A DNA stretch of 24,651 bases from an uncultured Amaricoccus sp. (GCF_937891315.1 NZ_CALAGI010000055.1:1-24651), one strand, 5' to 3'. Positions 7,055-15,084 are shown, counted from the first letter of the stretch. Made by a program: numbers and translations. Notes: generated by a model not told the origin, from the sequence alone.

Positions 7055-8938
7055 ATGAAGTACCGCAGTGAGATCGATGGGCTTCGCGCCGTCGCCGTCG
7101 TTCCGGTGATCCTGTTTCACGCGGGCTTCGAGCGCTTCTCCGGCGGCTTCGTCGGCGTCGATGTGTTCTTCGTGCTGAGCGGCTATCTCATCACCACGAT
7201 CCTGCTCGCCGAGATCGCCGAGGGCCGCTTCTCGCTCATCCGCTTCTACGAGCGGCGGGCGCGGCGCATCCTGCCGGCGCTCTATTTCGTGATGCTGGTC
7301 ACGCTGCCCTTCGCCTTCCGGCTGATGCTGCCGGACGAGTTCGCCAGCTTCGCCCAGGCGCTGATCTCGGTGCTGTTCTTCGTCTCGAACGTCTATTTCT
7401 GGCAGACCACCGACTATTTTTCACGCGCCGCCGAGGAGAGCCCGCTGCTCCATACCTGGAGCCTCGGGGTCGAGGAGCAGTATTACATGCTGTTTCCGCT
7501 CGGCCTGCTGCTGCTCTGGCGCCTTGGGCCGCGCGGCGCGCTGGCCGGACTGATCGCCGGCTCGCTGGCGAGCCTCGCCCTCGCCGAATACGGCGTCCAT
7601 CGCTGGCCGGTGCCGACCTTCTTCCTGCTGCCGACCCGGGCCTGGGAGCTCGGGCTCGGCTCGCTCGCCGCCTTCTATCTCACCCGCCGCGGTCTCGCCC
7701 GGATCCCGGCCCGGTTCGGCGGCGGCGCCGCCGCCCTCGGCCTCGCGATGATCCTCGCAAGCGTCGCGCTCTTCGACGCCGAGACCCCGTTCCCGAGCCT
7801 CTACGCGCTGTTGCCGACGGTCGGCACGGTGCTCGTCGTGCTCTATGCCGATCCCGGCGCGCTCGCCGGCCGCCTGCTCTCCTGGCGGCCGGTGGTCTTC
7901 GTCGGGCTGATCAGCTACAGCGCCTATCTCTGGCACCAGCCGCTCTTCGCCTTCGCCCGGATCACCGAATTCCGGCAGCCGGGGGACGGGCTGATGCTCG
8001 GCCTCTCGCTGCTCGCGCTCCTGCTCGCCGCGCTGACCTGGCGCTATGTCGAGCGGCCGTTCCGCGACCGGACGGCGATCAGCGCCCGGGGCATCCTCGG
8101 CTATGGCCTCGCCTCCAGCGCCGGGCTGCTGCTGCTCGCCGGCGTCGCGCCCTGGCTCGCGGCGAGCCCGACGCGCTATCCGCCCGAACAGCGCCAGTTC
8201 ACCATCCCGCTCGCCGATCACGCCGATTATGTCGAGCGCGGCTACAATCGTCTGACGCAGGCCGATTTCGTCGATGACGGGCGGCGGCGGCTGCTCATCA
8301 TCGGCGATTCCTTCTCGCAGGATTTCTACAACATGATCGCGGAGACCGGCGGCTTTCCGGGCTACCAGATCGTGACCCGGCGCTTTCTCTCCACCTGCCA
8401 GATCTATCTCGGACCCGAGGACGTGACGCCGCTGCTCGGCGCGGAGGCGGCGAACTGCGCCCGCCAGGTCCAGGCCGCCGATCTCGTCCCGCTGGCCCGC
8501 GAGGCCGACGTGGTGGTCTTCGCCTTCAGCTGGCGCCCCTGGTCGGGAGCCCGCGTCGCCGAGACGATCGCGAATTTCGGCTTTCGCGACGACCAGACCG
8601 TGCTGGTGATCGGCCGCAAGAGCTTCGGCTATTTCAATGCGCGGAGCTTTCTCGGCATGGACCCCGCGGCCCGGCTCGCGCTGCGCAACGGTCCCCGGCC
8701 GGAGCATGCCGCGACCAACGAGATCATGCGCCGCCTGGTGGCGCCGGAGATGTTCGTCGATACCCAGGCCCTCGTCTGCGGCGCCGCGCCCGACTGCCCG
8801 CTCTTCGCGCCCGACGGCGGGATGATCAGCTTCGACGGCAACCATCTGACCCGGGCCGGGGCGCGCTACCTTGGAACGCTGCTGTTCCGCGACCCCCGCC
8901 TCGCCCCCTTCGCCCCGAGAACCGGCGCGGCGCTCTAG
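7055..8938 (+). CDS. Membrane O-acyltransferase with C-terminal SGNH domain (OafA/YrhL type)
   Basis: A 627-residue protein. Residues 1-375 are an Acyl_transf_3 membrane domain with about ten hydrophobic segments: it opens YRSEIDGLRAVAVVPVILFHAGF, with the conserved His22, then GGFVGVDVFFVLSGYLIT and YERRARRILPALY. From about residue 405 an SGNH hydrolase-like domain follows: IIGDSFS (Ser419) as block I and FDGNHLT (Asp594, His597) as the late catalytic block. Such two-domain proteins move acyl groups, usually acetyl, across the membrane and place them on sugars. Here the likely substrate is the EPS or its lipid-linked unit. The start is set by the family N-terminus; an in-frame extension from 6920 is Arg/Pro-rich and rejected. 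The ribosome-binding site before 7055 is weak. It probably has its own promoter, as a 263 bp gap and a strong hairpin precede it. Confidence 0.92.
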   Translation: MKYRSEIDGLRAVAVVPVILFHAGFERFSGGFVGVDVFFVLSGYLITTILLAEIAEGRFSLIRFYERRARRILPALYFVMLVTLPFAFRLMLPDEFASFAQALISVLFFVSNVYFWQTTDYFSRAAEESPLLHTWSLGVEEQYYMLFPLGLLLLWRLGPRGALAGLIAGSLASLALAEYGVHRWPVPTFFLLPTRAWELGLGSLAAFYLTRRGLARIPARFGGGAAALGLAMILASVALFDAETPFPSLYALLPTVGTVLVVLYADPGALAGRLLSWRPVVFVGLISYSAYLWHQPLFAFARITEFRQPGDGLMLGLSLLALLLAALTWRYVERPFRDRTAISARGILGYGLASSAGLLLLAGVAPWLAASPTRYPPEQRQFTIPLADHADYVERGYNRLTQADFVDDGRRRLLIIGDSFSQDFYNMIAETGGFPGYQIVTRRFLSTCQIYLGPEDVTPLLGAEAANCARQVQAADLVPLAREADVVVFAFSWRPWSGARVAETIANFGFRDDQTVLVIGRKSFGYFNARSFLGMDPAARLALRNGPRPEHAATNEIMRRLVAPEMFVDTQALVCGAAPDCPLFAPDGGMISFDGNHLTRAGARYLGTLLFRDPRLAPFAPRTGAAL

Positions 8939-8946
8939 GGCGGAGT

Positions 8947-8968
8947 CCGATCCGGCGGAGCCGGCTCG
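8947..8968 (-). repeat. 22-bp dispersed repeat, copy 1
   Basis: Read on the minus strand this matches 19775-19796 with one mismatch (C versus T). It starts CGAGCCGGCTC and ends GCCGGATCGG. It contains the palindrome GAGCCGGCTC and can fold as CCGGC/GCCGG. It sits 8 bp after the acyltransferase stop. Confidence 0.65.
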
Positions 8969-8997
8969 TCCCCCCCAAAGAGTCTTGGTTTGACGCG

Positions 8998-9042
8998 ATA
9001 TCCTGAGCACCGGACGATTCCGTCTGGTTGGAGATTGCTCTA
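8998..9042 (+). repeat. Dispersed palindromic element, degenerate copy
   Basis: ATATCC, then ACCGGACG (9009-9016), ATTC, CGTCTGGT (9021-9028), TGGAGATTGC and TCTA match in order the element at 10112-10154, with a few changes and a short insertion. The central 8-bp stem is kept with a G-T pair. It lies between the acyltransferase and pssD-like genes and may act as a transcription terminator or a mobile palindromic repeat. Confidence 0.6.
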
Positions 9043-9160
9043 GGATGGTGGATGGAAAAGCGAACTTCCCTTTGCCAGCGCCTGCGCTAGAACAACCCTT
9101 GTCCGGTGCGTCGCGGGGGGAACGAGCGCGGCCAGTCGCCCGGTGCCTGGAGGAACGAGT

Positions 9161-9607
9161 GTGAAAGTTTTGATTGCCTGCTCCGCGGGCGGCCATTGGG
9201 TACAGATGCGCCGGATCCTGCCCGCCTTCGACGGGATGGAGCTCGTCTATCTCAGCGTGGGGTCCCGCGCCGATCCCGACCTCGGTCCGGTGCGCTATTA
9301 TCAGGTCCGCAACGTCACGCGGAAAAATCCCGGCACGGTCCCCGGCCTGCTCTGGCGCATCGCGCGGATCGTGCGCGCCGAGCGGCCCGATCTCGTGGTC
9401 ACCACCGGCGCGGCGCCCGGTCTGCTCGCCCTGGTGGCGGCGAAGCTGCTGACCCGCGGCCGGACCATCTGGATCGATTCCATCGCCAATACCGAGAAGC
9501 TGTCGCTGTCGGGCCGGCTCGCCCGGCCGGTGGCCGATGCCTGGCTGGTGCAGTGGGAGCATCTGAGCCGCCCGGGCGGCCCGGACTTCTGGGGCGCCGT
9601 GCTGTGA
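9161..9607 (+). CDS. pssD: PssD-like (Alg14-type) glycosyltransferase subunit
   Basis: A 148-residue protein that opens MKVLIACSAGGHWVQMRRI, the Alg14/PssD N-terminus with its SAGGH loop. PDLVVTTGAAPGLLALVAAKLL and IWIDSIANTEKLSLSGRLARPVADAWLVQWEHL follow, as in PssD. In rhizobia PssD and PssE together transfer glucuronic acid to the lipid-linked EPS unit; in eukaryotes Alg14 anchors Alg13 at the membrane. This half provides the N-terminal Rossmann domain of a GT-B enzyme and membrane contact. GTG at 9161 is chosen as start because GGAGG lies 7 bases upstream and the product begins exactly at the family N-terminus. It is coupled to the next gene by a GTGA overlap. The sugar donor cannot be read from the sequence. 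Confidence 0.88.
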   Translation: MKVLIACSAGGHWVQMRRILPAFDGMELVYLSVGSRADPDLGPVRYYQVRNVTRKNPGTVPGLLWRIARIVRAERPDLVVTTGAAPGLLALVAAKLLTRGRTIWIDSIANTEKLSLSGRLARPVADAWLVQWEHLSRPGGPDFWGAVL

Positions 9608-10104
9608 GCCGGCCGATGATCTTCGTCACCATCGGCTCGATGTTCCCCTTCGACCGGCTGGTCCGGGCCATGGACGACTGGGCCGGCGCGGGCGGCGCCG
9701 CGGAGGGCGAGATCTTCGCCCAGATCGGCGCCGGCGGCTACGAGCCGCGCCACATGCGCTGGGCGCGCGAGCTCGGCTTCGATGACTACAACGCCGCGGT
9801 CGCCGGCGCCGGGGTGGTCGTCGCCCATGCCGGCATGGGCTCGGTGATCACCGCCGGCGACAAGGGCAAGCCGATCGTGCTGCTGCCGCGGCGCGCGGCG
9901 TTCGGCGAGCATACCAACGACCATCAGCTCGACACCGCCGGCTGGCTCCGCACCCGGCCGGGCATCTATGTCGCCGACACCGAGCGCGACCTCGCGACGC
10001 GCTTGAGCGATGCGCTGGCCGGCGGCGTCGGCGCCGGCGCGCTCGACACCGCCGCCCCGGCCGGTTTCCTGTCGCGCCTCCGCGCCTTCGCTCTGGAGTC
10101 CTGA
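9604..10104 (+). CDS. pssE: PssE-like (Alg13-type) glycosyltransferase subunit
   Basis: A 166-residue protein (GTG start; 162 from the ATG at 9616). MIFVTIGSMFPFDRLVRAMDDWA is the Alg13/PssE N-terminus. Then come FAQIGAGGYEPRHMRWARELGFDDYNAAVAGAGVVVAHAGMGSVITAGDKGKPIVLLPR and EHTNDHQLDTA, the nucleotide-sugar site of GT family 28 C-terminal domains. It should be the catalytic half that pairs with the PssD-like product. GTG at 9604 overlaps the upstream TGA, suggesting translational coupling and equal amounts of both halves; the ATG at 9616 has no better ribosome-binding site. An open frame continuing upstream to 9106 is only a shadow of the pssD-like gene. The gene ends at a strong palindrome. 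Confidence 0.88.
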   Translation: MSRPMIFVTIGSMFPFDRLVRAMDDWAGAGGAAEGEIFAQIGAGGYEPRHMRWARELGFDDYNAAVAGAGVVVAHAGMGSVITAGDKGKPIVLLPRRAAFGEHTNDHQLDTAGWLRTRPGIYVADTERDLATRLSDALAGGVGAGALDTAAPAGFLSRLRAFALES

Positions 10105-10111
10105 TCTGACA

Positions 10112-10149
10112 CAATATCCGACCGGACGTTTCCGTCCGGTTGGATATTG
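10112..10149. terminator. 17-bp palindrome between convergent genes; full copy of a dispersed element
   Basis: CAATATCCGACCGGACG (10112-10128) pairs with CGTCCGGTTGGATATTG (10133-10149) around TTTC, with one G-T pair. It lies in the 47 bp between the stops of the pssE-like gene (10104) and the TPR gene (10152), so it can terminate both. The same core occurs in degenerate form at 8998-9042, which suggests a repeated element and not only a terminator. Confidence 0.75.
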
Positions 10150-10151
10150 CC

Positions 10152-12662
10152 CTAACCGTCCGTCGGAGCGGGAGCGGGGGTAGGGACGGGGGCCGGAACA
10201 GCGGGGGCGTCGAGCTCGGCGAGGCGCTGGCGGGCGGTCTCGGCGCCGGGCAGCGGGCTGCCGGCCGCGGCGGCCTCGAGCGCGCGGCGGTAGCTCGCCC
10301 GCGCCGCCTCCCGCTGGCCGAGCGCGCGCTCGGTCTCGGCCAGGTGGAACTGGGCGAGCGCGTTGTCCGGCAGCGCGGCGGCGGCCGGCGCGAGATAGCG
10401 CAGCGCCTCCTCCTCGTCGCCCCGGCGGTGCAGGATCCAGCCGTAGGTGTCCTGGAAATAGGGCATGTCCGAGCCGCGCAGCCGGCGAGCGATGGCGAAG
10501 GCCCGCTCAAGGCTCGCCGGATCGTCGCGATAGCTCGCAAGCAGGCTCGCGAGATTGTTGGCGATGACCGGCGAGGCGCTGTCGCGGGCATAGAGCGCCT
10601 CGTAGATCGCGATCGCGCCGGCCACGTCGCCCTCGCCCTCCAGCAGCCCGGCCTTGCTGAACAGCAGCGTCGCGCTGTCCGGCGCGGCGGCGAGACCCTC
10701 TTCCAGCGCCGCCGCGGCCTCGGCCGTCCGGCCCTCGCCCGCGAGAAACGCGAAGAGCGCCTGGCGCGCCTGGGGCAGGGCGGGGGCGGCGGCGATCACC
10801 GCGCGAAAGCCCGCCTCGGCCGCCGCCGCGTTCCCCTCCATCTGGTCGAGCCCGGCCAGCGTCAGCCGTCCGCTGAGATTGCCGGGCTCGCGGGCGAGCA
10901 GCGCGTCGAGATAGCGCCGGGCGCCGGGAAGGTCGCCGGCCTCGACATAGCCCTGGACCAGATCCGCGACCGCCTTGCCGTCCGTCCTGTCCTCGGGGCC
11001 ACCCGCTGGTCCACCACCCTCCGGGCTGGCGAGCCCCTGGAGCGTGGTGATCATCTCCTCGGTCCGGCCCTGGCCGCGCAGGCTCGCGGCCCGGAGCCGG
11101 GTCGCCTGGGCCGTTATCGCCGGATCGCCCGCAGCCGCCGCGCGCAGCAGCTCGGCGACCTGACCCGCCCGCGCCCAGTCCCGGCGCTCCAGATGGATCT
11201 CGCCGAGCAGGGCGAGCAGGGCCGCGTCGTCCGGCGCGCGGCGCAGCGCGTCGGTCACCACGCCCTCGGCCGGGCCGATCCGGCCGTCGCGCAGCAGGAA
11301 ACGGGCATAGCGCAGGCTCTCCTCCGGCGCCTGCCGCGACATTTCCACGGCGAGCGCCAGCCGCTCGCCCGCGAGTTCCCGGCCGCCCTGGCGTTCGTGG
11401 GCGAGCGCCATGATCGTCATGATCTCGGGGTCGCGCGGCGCCGAGCTGGCGGCGATCCGCATGTCCTGGATCGCCTGGTCCGGCCGGTCGGCCTCGATCG
11501 CGAGCCGGGCCCGCAGCTTCAGCGCCTCGACATGGTTGGGATCGGCTTCAAGCACGGTGGCGAGCAGCGCGGACGCCTCCGCCGCCTGCCCGGTCGCGGC
11601 GCGCATCTGGGCCAGCGCCACGGTGAGGTCGCGCGTCGCATCCGAGGACTCGGCCCCGTCGAGCAGCGCGACGAGCGCCGCGATCGCCTGATCGGTCCGA
11701 CCTTCGGAGAAATCGAGCCCGGCCAGCACCCGCTGGAACGGCCGGGGATCCCGCCCCGCTCCCCTGGCCTCGGCGATGTTCCGCTCGAGCTCGGTCCGCG
11801 CCGCCGCCGGTCCCCGGACCTCGAGCAGGAACCGGGTCACGGTCAGCGCCGCCTGGTCGTCGGCCGGGTCGCGCGCGGCCTCGGCGCGCAACACCGCCTC
11901 CGCGCCGTCGGGATCGTTCGCGCGCAGATACCACTGGATCAGCGCCTGGTGTATGCCGGGATCGTCCGGAAACAGCTCGGCCATGCGCCGCAGCTCGGCG
12001 CCGGCGCCGGCGGTGTCGCCGAGCCGCTCGAGCGCGGTGAGCCGGGCGAGCCGCAGGCCCTCGTCGCCGGGCGCGGTGGCGAGCGCCGCGTCGATCAGCG
12101 GCAGCGCCGCCGCCGGGGCGCCGGCGTTCATCCGCTCGGCGATCAGCACCATGTTGGCCGCGATATTGTCCGGCGTCTCGGCCAGCACGCCGCGCGCCAT
12201 CTCCACCGCCGCGGCGCGGGTCTCGGGATGGCGGAAATCGAGCGTCGCCCTCAGCGCCCGGGTCGCCGGATCCTTCGGCGCCAGCAGCCAGGCCTCGGCG
12301 GCGTGCTCCTCGGCGGTGGCGAAATCCTGCGAGAGCAGCGCCATCTCGGCCACCGCGCGCTGGCTCTCGAGATTGGTCGGATCCTGCTCGGCCACGCGCA
12401 GATACTGGCCGACGGCCTCGCGGGTCTCGCCCCGGTCGCGCATCACCCGGGCATATTCGAGCCGCGCCGGGATATGGGCGCCGTTCAGGCGGAAGACATT
12501 GCGGAACTCGACCAGCGCGCGGTCGGTCTCGCCCTCGGCGAGCAGCGCCACGCCGCGCTGGTAATGGGCCTCCGCCCGCTCCTCGGCGGTATCGCAGCCC
12601 GCCATGGCCAGCGCTGCGAGGAGCAGGAGGAGCGGGCCAGCCGGCCGAGGAAAGAGGCGCAT
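10152..12662 (-). CDS. TPR-repeat lipoprotein, PrsT-like (exosortase/EPS system)
   Basis: An 836-residue protein. The signal peptide ends at lipobox AMAGC with Cys23 as the lipid-bearing residue; the next residue is Asp, which in E. coli favours retention in the inner membrane. The rest is an almost unbroken array of 34-residue TPR helices (AHYQRGVALLAEGETDRALVEFRNVFRLN, ARLEYARVMRDRGETREAVGQYLRVAEQDP and many more) up to about residue 810, then a Pro-rich tail. Length and organisation match PrsT, the TPR lipoprotein that accompanies exosortase and EPS genes. It presumably scaffolds the periplasmic synthesis and export complex. It lies 321 bp downstream of the sugar transferase on the same strand and converges on the pssDE pair. 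Start: the ATG at 12662 directly opens the signal peptide. Confidence 0.85.
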   Translation of the reverse strand: MRLFPRPAGPLLLLLAALAMAGCDTAEERAEAHYQRGVALLAEGETDRALVEFRNVFRLNGAHIPARLEYARVMRDRGETREAVGQYLRVAEQDPTNLESQRAVAEMALLSQDFATAEEHAAEAWLLAPKDPATRALRATLDFRHPETRAAAVEMARGVLAETPDNIAANMVLIAERMNAGAPAAALPLIDAALATAPGDEGLRLARLTALERLGDTAGAGAELRRMAELFPDDPGIHQALIQWYLRANDPDGAEAVLRAEAARDPADDQAALTVTRFLLEVRGPAAARTELERNIAEARGAGRDPRPFQRVLAGLDFSEGRTDQAIAALVALLDGAESSDATRDLTVALAQMRAATGQAAEASALLATVLEADPNHVEALKLRARLAIEADRPDQAIQDMRIAASSAPRDPEIMTIMALAHERQGGRELAGERLALAVEMSRQAPEESLRYARFLLRDGRIGPAEGVVTDALRRAPDDAALLALLGEIHLERRDWARAGQVAELLRAAAAGDPAITAQATRLRAASLRGQGRTEEMITTLQGLASPEGGGPAGGPEDRTDGKAVADLVQGYVEAGDLPGARRYLDALLAREPGNLSGRLTLAGLDQMEGNAAAAEAGFRAVIAAAPALPQARQALFAFLAGEGRTAEAAAALEEGLAAAPDSATLLFSKAGLLEGEGDVAGAIAIYEALYARDSASPVIANNLASLLASYRDDPASLERAFAIARRLRGSDMPYFQDTYGWILHRRGDEEEALRYLAPAAAALPDNALAQFHLAETERALGQREAARASYRRALEAAAAGSPLPGAETARQRLAELDAPAVPAPVPTPAPAPTDG

Positions 12663-12983
12663 GAAAAGGCTCCGGGATCCGCCGTCGGGCGCGGGTTGCT
12701 TGTCGGGAGCGGACCTCGGGGACGGGCTCCGGGCTCGGAGAGCGGTCCGCCGCGGGGCCGCGCGAGGCCCGCGCCGGACCCGCGGCGGGCGAGGCCCGCG
12801 TCGCGAAGCGACAAGATAGCGGCGGCGGCGGTTAAGAAAAAGCTAATAGCGCTGGTCGCCGGTCGTCGGCCGGCGCCGCGCCCGGTACCGCGCCGGACGG
12901 GAAACCGGGCAGCGCCAAGGCCACGCTCCCGAGGGGCGCGGCCCGCTCGCCGCGCGAGGCCGGACCTCGCGGGAAGGACGGGC
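12663..12983 (-). other. Intergenic region upstream of the TPR lipoprotein gene
   Basis: This 321 bp gap separates two same-strand genes. Near the sugar transferase stop, CGCGAGG (12953-12959) and CCTCGCG (12965-12971) form a 7-bp stem that may end that transcript. GCCCGGT (12880-12886) and ACCGGGC (12904-12910) form another. Around 12831-12850 is a short AT-rich patch (minus strand GCTATTAGCTTTTTCTTAACC) that could hold a promoter for the TPR gene. GTCGC-GAA-GCGAC near 12800 is a further small palindrome. No gene is seen. Confidence 0.45.
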
Positions 12984-13673
12984 TCAGTAGCCGGTGCCGC
13001 GGATCACCACCCATATCGTCGCCAGCAACACGAAGACATCGGTCATGAACGACATCCGCCGGGCATATTGCGTGTCATAGGCGGCGCGGCCGGCGAAGGA
13101 GGTCTCGTTGCGATGGCTGATCTGCCAGAAGCCGGTCAGGCCGGGCCGCAGCCGATAATAGGCCCGTCCCGGATAGAGCCGGGTCTGGCTCGGCATCATC
13201 GGCCGCGGTCCGACAAGGCTCATGTCGCCGGTCAGCACGTTCCAGAGCTGCGGCAGCTCGTCGAGCGAGGTCTTGCGGATCAGCCGGCCCGCCGGAGTGA
13301 TGCGCGGATCCTTGCGCAACTTCTGGTGCTCGTTCCATTCGGCGCGGGCGGCGGGATCGGAGGCGAGATAGTCCTCGAGCGCGGCGTCCGCGTTGATGAC
13401 CATGGTGCGCAACTTCCAGATCCGGAAGATCCTGCCGCCCCGGCCGATCCGGTTCTGGCAATAGAGCACCGGGCCGCCGTCGCGGGCGATCATGAAGCCG
13501 AGGATCAGCAGGATCGGCAGGACGAAGGGCGCCGAGAGCAGGACCGCCAGGATGTCGAAGGCACGCTTGAAAAAACCGCGGTAGAGTCCGGGCCGCTTGA
13601 CAGCCTCGGCCTCGGCCTTGCCGATATAACTCACCCCGGCCAAGTTGGCCTCGAGGTCCGGATAATGTGCCAT
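12984..13673 (-). CDS. Initiating sugar-phosphate (undecaprenyl-phosphate) transferase
   Basis: A 229-residue bacterial sugar transferase. A membrane hairpin (KRAFDILAVLLSAPFVLPILLILGFMIARDGGPVLYCQNRIG, from residue 36) is followed by FRIWKLRTM, DPRITPAGRLIRKTSLDELPQLWNVLTGDMSLVGPRP (catalytic pair Asp138-Glu139) and RPGLTGFWQIS. These enzymes move hexose-1-phosphate from a UDP-sugar to undecaprenyl phosphate and so start each repeat unit. It is the short form without the four-helix N-terminal domain of WcaJ/WbaP and so is closer to PglC or ExoY. The ATG at 13673 has GGTGG about six bases upstream; a TTG 39 bases further up is less likely. It is divergent from the ATPase-Wzz operon across a large AT-rich control region. 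The first sugar (Glc or Gal) is not decidable here. Confidence 0.93.
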   Translation of the reverse strand: MAHYPDLEANLAGVSYIGKAEAEAVKRPGLYRGFFKRAFDILAVLLSAPFVLPILLILGFMIARDGGPVLYCQNRIGRGGRIFRIWKLRTMVINADAALEDYLASDPAARAEWNEHQKLRKDPRITPAGRLIRKTSLDELPQLWNVLTGDMSLVGPRPMMPSQTRLYPGRAYYRLRPGLTGFWQISHRNETSFAGRAAYDTQYARRMSFMTDVFVLLATIWVVIRGTGY

Positions 13674-14232
13674 CAATCCACCCAAGTCCAGGAACACAAC
13701 GACGCGGCGCAACGCCAGAACCGACGCGGATCGCAGCAGCGGATTAGAGGCATCACTGAGGGATCCGCCTGGAATACCGCCCGTCTCCTTGTCCTTCCGG
13801 CGCTTCCCCCGCGGTGTAAAATCGTTGGGCGAGTTACCCCTCTCACCGACGCCATTAAGACACTTTTAAGCTCGAACCTCAATCAAAATTTCATGATCTT
13901 TTAATGACATCCTTAATTCGGCGATATCCCGCAACCCGAGGTTGCGGTTGCGAAGCCCCCCTTGGCCGGACCCGGAAAAACCCACGAATCCTGCAACCGG
14001 AGCACGAGCATCCGGCCTGTTCCCCGCGTCCCGCGCGCCAGGCTCCGGGGCGCGGTGCCCACAAATCGGGCACTGTCCCGGCGGGCCCGCGCGCGGGCCC
14101 GAAAAATGGGGATGATAAGGCAAGGGGAAATCTGTATGAGGCGAAACCGGGGACTTACGCTACTTTAACGCCCGGGGCGGCAGTGTGTCCCCGGCGGAAT
14201 GGCCCGACCGCGGCGGGACGGGTAGGTGTGGG
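13674..14232. promoter_or_regulatory. Large divergent regulatory region with AT-rich island and hairpins
   Basis: A 559 bp gap between the divergent sugar transferase and ATPase genes. At 13850-13920 the DNA turns strikingly AT-rich, with repeated motifs: CATTAAG, CTTTTAAG (13863-13870), CTTTTAAT (13898-13905) and CCTTAATT. On the ATPase side are perfect stems: CGCAACC/GGTTGCG (13930-13946), GTGCCC/GGGCAC (14055-14073) and GGGCCCGC/GCGGGCCC (14083-14100). A 10-codon ORF follows. Such AT-rich patches upstream of EPS genes in alphaproteobacteria can bind MucR/Ros-type regulators; that link is inference. Confidence 0.5.
14136..14168 (+). CDS. Possible 10-codon leader peptide upstream of the ATPase operon
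   Basis: ATG at 14136 opens MRRNRGLTLL and stops with TAA. AAGGGGAAA lies 5 bases upstream and makes a good ribosome-binding site, better than that of many genes here. It lies just after the hairpin cluster and 64 bp before the ATPase start, so it could be a translated leader. With only ten codons, chance is a serious alternative. Confidence 0.2.
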   Translation: MRRNRGLTLL

Positions 14233-15084
14233 ATGGGTATGACGAGTACATTGTCGATCTATAACGAGCACTTCGGGCTGTCCGAGCGCCCGTTCACGCT
14301 GTTGCCCGACCCGGACTTCCTCTATTGGTCCGAGAACCATACGCGGGCCTATGCCATGCTCGAATACGGCATGCTGACCCATGCGCCGATCACCGTCATC
14401 ACCGGCGAGATCGGCGCCGGCAAGACCACGCTGCTGCGCCACCTGCTGCGCACCCTGCCGGAGGAATTCACCGTCGGGTTGATCTCGAACGCCCAGGGAA
14501 ACCGGGGCGAACTGCTGCATTGGGTGCTGATGGCGCTCGGGGTGCCGACCGACAATTCGGCGAGCTACGTGCAGCTCTTCGCCCAGTTCCAGGAGTTCCT
14601 GATCGAGGAATACGCCTCCGGCCGGCGGACCATGCTGATCTTCGACGAGGCGCAGAATCTCAGCGTCGAGACGCTCGAGGAACTGCGGATGTTCTCCAAC
14701 ATCAACGCCGACAAGGACGAGCTGATCCAGCTCGTGCTCGTCGGCCAGCCGGAGCTGCGCGACCTCATCGGCCAGCCGCGGCTCACCCAGTTCGCGCAGC
14801 GGGTGGCGGCGGAATACCACCTGCCGGCGATGTCGTCCGACGGGGTGCGCGCCTATATCGCCCACCGGCTGGCGGTGGCGGGGGCGGCGCGCGAGATCTT
14901 CACGCCGGCCGCCTGCGAATGCGTGCATCTCGCCGCGCGCGGCGTGCCCCGGCTCGTCAACCAGATCTGCGACTATGCCATGGTCTATGCCTTCACCGAC
15001 GGGCTCGACATGATCGACGCCGGGGTGATCGAGCAGGTGGTCACCGACCGGCGGGCGCATGGCAACCTGAAGATGGTGGTATGA
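14233..15084 (+). CDS. ExeA-like secretion ATPase of exosortase/EPS loci (AAA)
   Basis: A 283-residue cytoplasmic ATPase. It opens IYNEHFGLSERPFTLLPDPDFLYWSENH, the typical start of the ExeA/GspA-like subfamily found beside exosortase genes. Walker A is GEIGAGKTT (residues 58-66) and Walker B is TMLIFDEAQNLS (Asp138, Glu139). LVGQPELRDLI, TQFAQRVAAEYHLP and the GVPRLVNQICDYAM sensor-2 helix follow. The family is believed to power or gate polymer export, though no reaction beyond ATP hydrolysis is established. ATG at 14233 has GGTAGGT at suitable distance; the next ATG (14239) is possible. It is the first gene of the plus-strand operon. Its stop overlaps an ATGA that begins the 40-codon ORF. 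Confidence 0.9.
   Translation: MGMTSTLSIYNEHFGLSERPFTLLPDPDFLYWSENHTRAYAMLEYGMLTHAPITVITGEIGAGKTTLLRHLLRTLPEEFTVGLISNAQGNRGELLHWVLMALGVPTDNSASYVQLFAQFQEFLIEEYASGRRTMLIFDEAQNLSVETLEELRMFSNINADKDELIQLVLVGQPELRDLIGQPRLTQFAQRVAAEYHLPAMSSDGVRAYIAHRLAVAGAAREIFTPAACECVHLAARGVPRLVNQICDYAMVYAFTDGLDMIDAGVIEQVVTDRRAHGNLKMVV

Noticed and set aside
7421..9562. 713-codon minus-strand open frame opposite the acyltransferase
   Set aside because: No domains, shadow composition, and it crosses an intergenic region and the pssD-like gene.
9106..9603. In-frame extension upstream of the pssE-like gene, suggesting a longer protein
   Set aside because: The extension lies over the pssD-like gene in another frame and has no family similarity; Alg13/PssE proteins begin at MIFVTIGS.
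10140..13904. 1254-codon plus-strand open frame opposite the TPR and sugar transferase genes
   Set aside because: It spans two recognisable minus-strand genes and their gap, is Arg/Gly/Gln-rich without domains, and fits the GC-driven shadow pattern.
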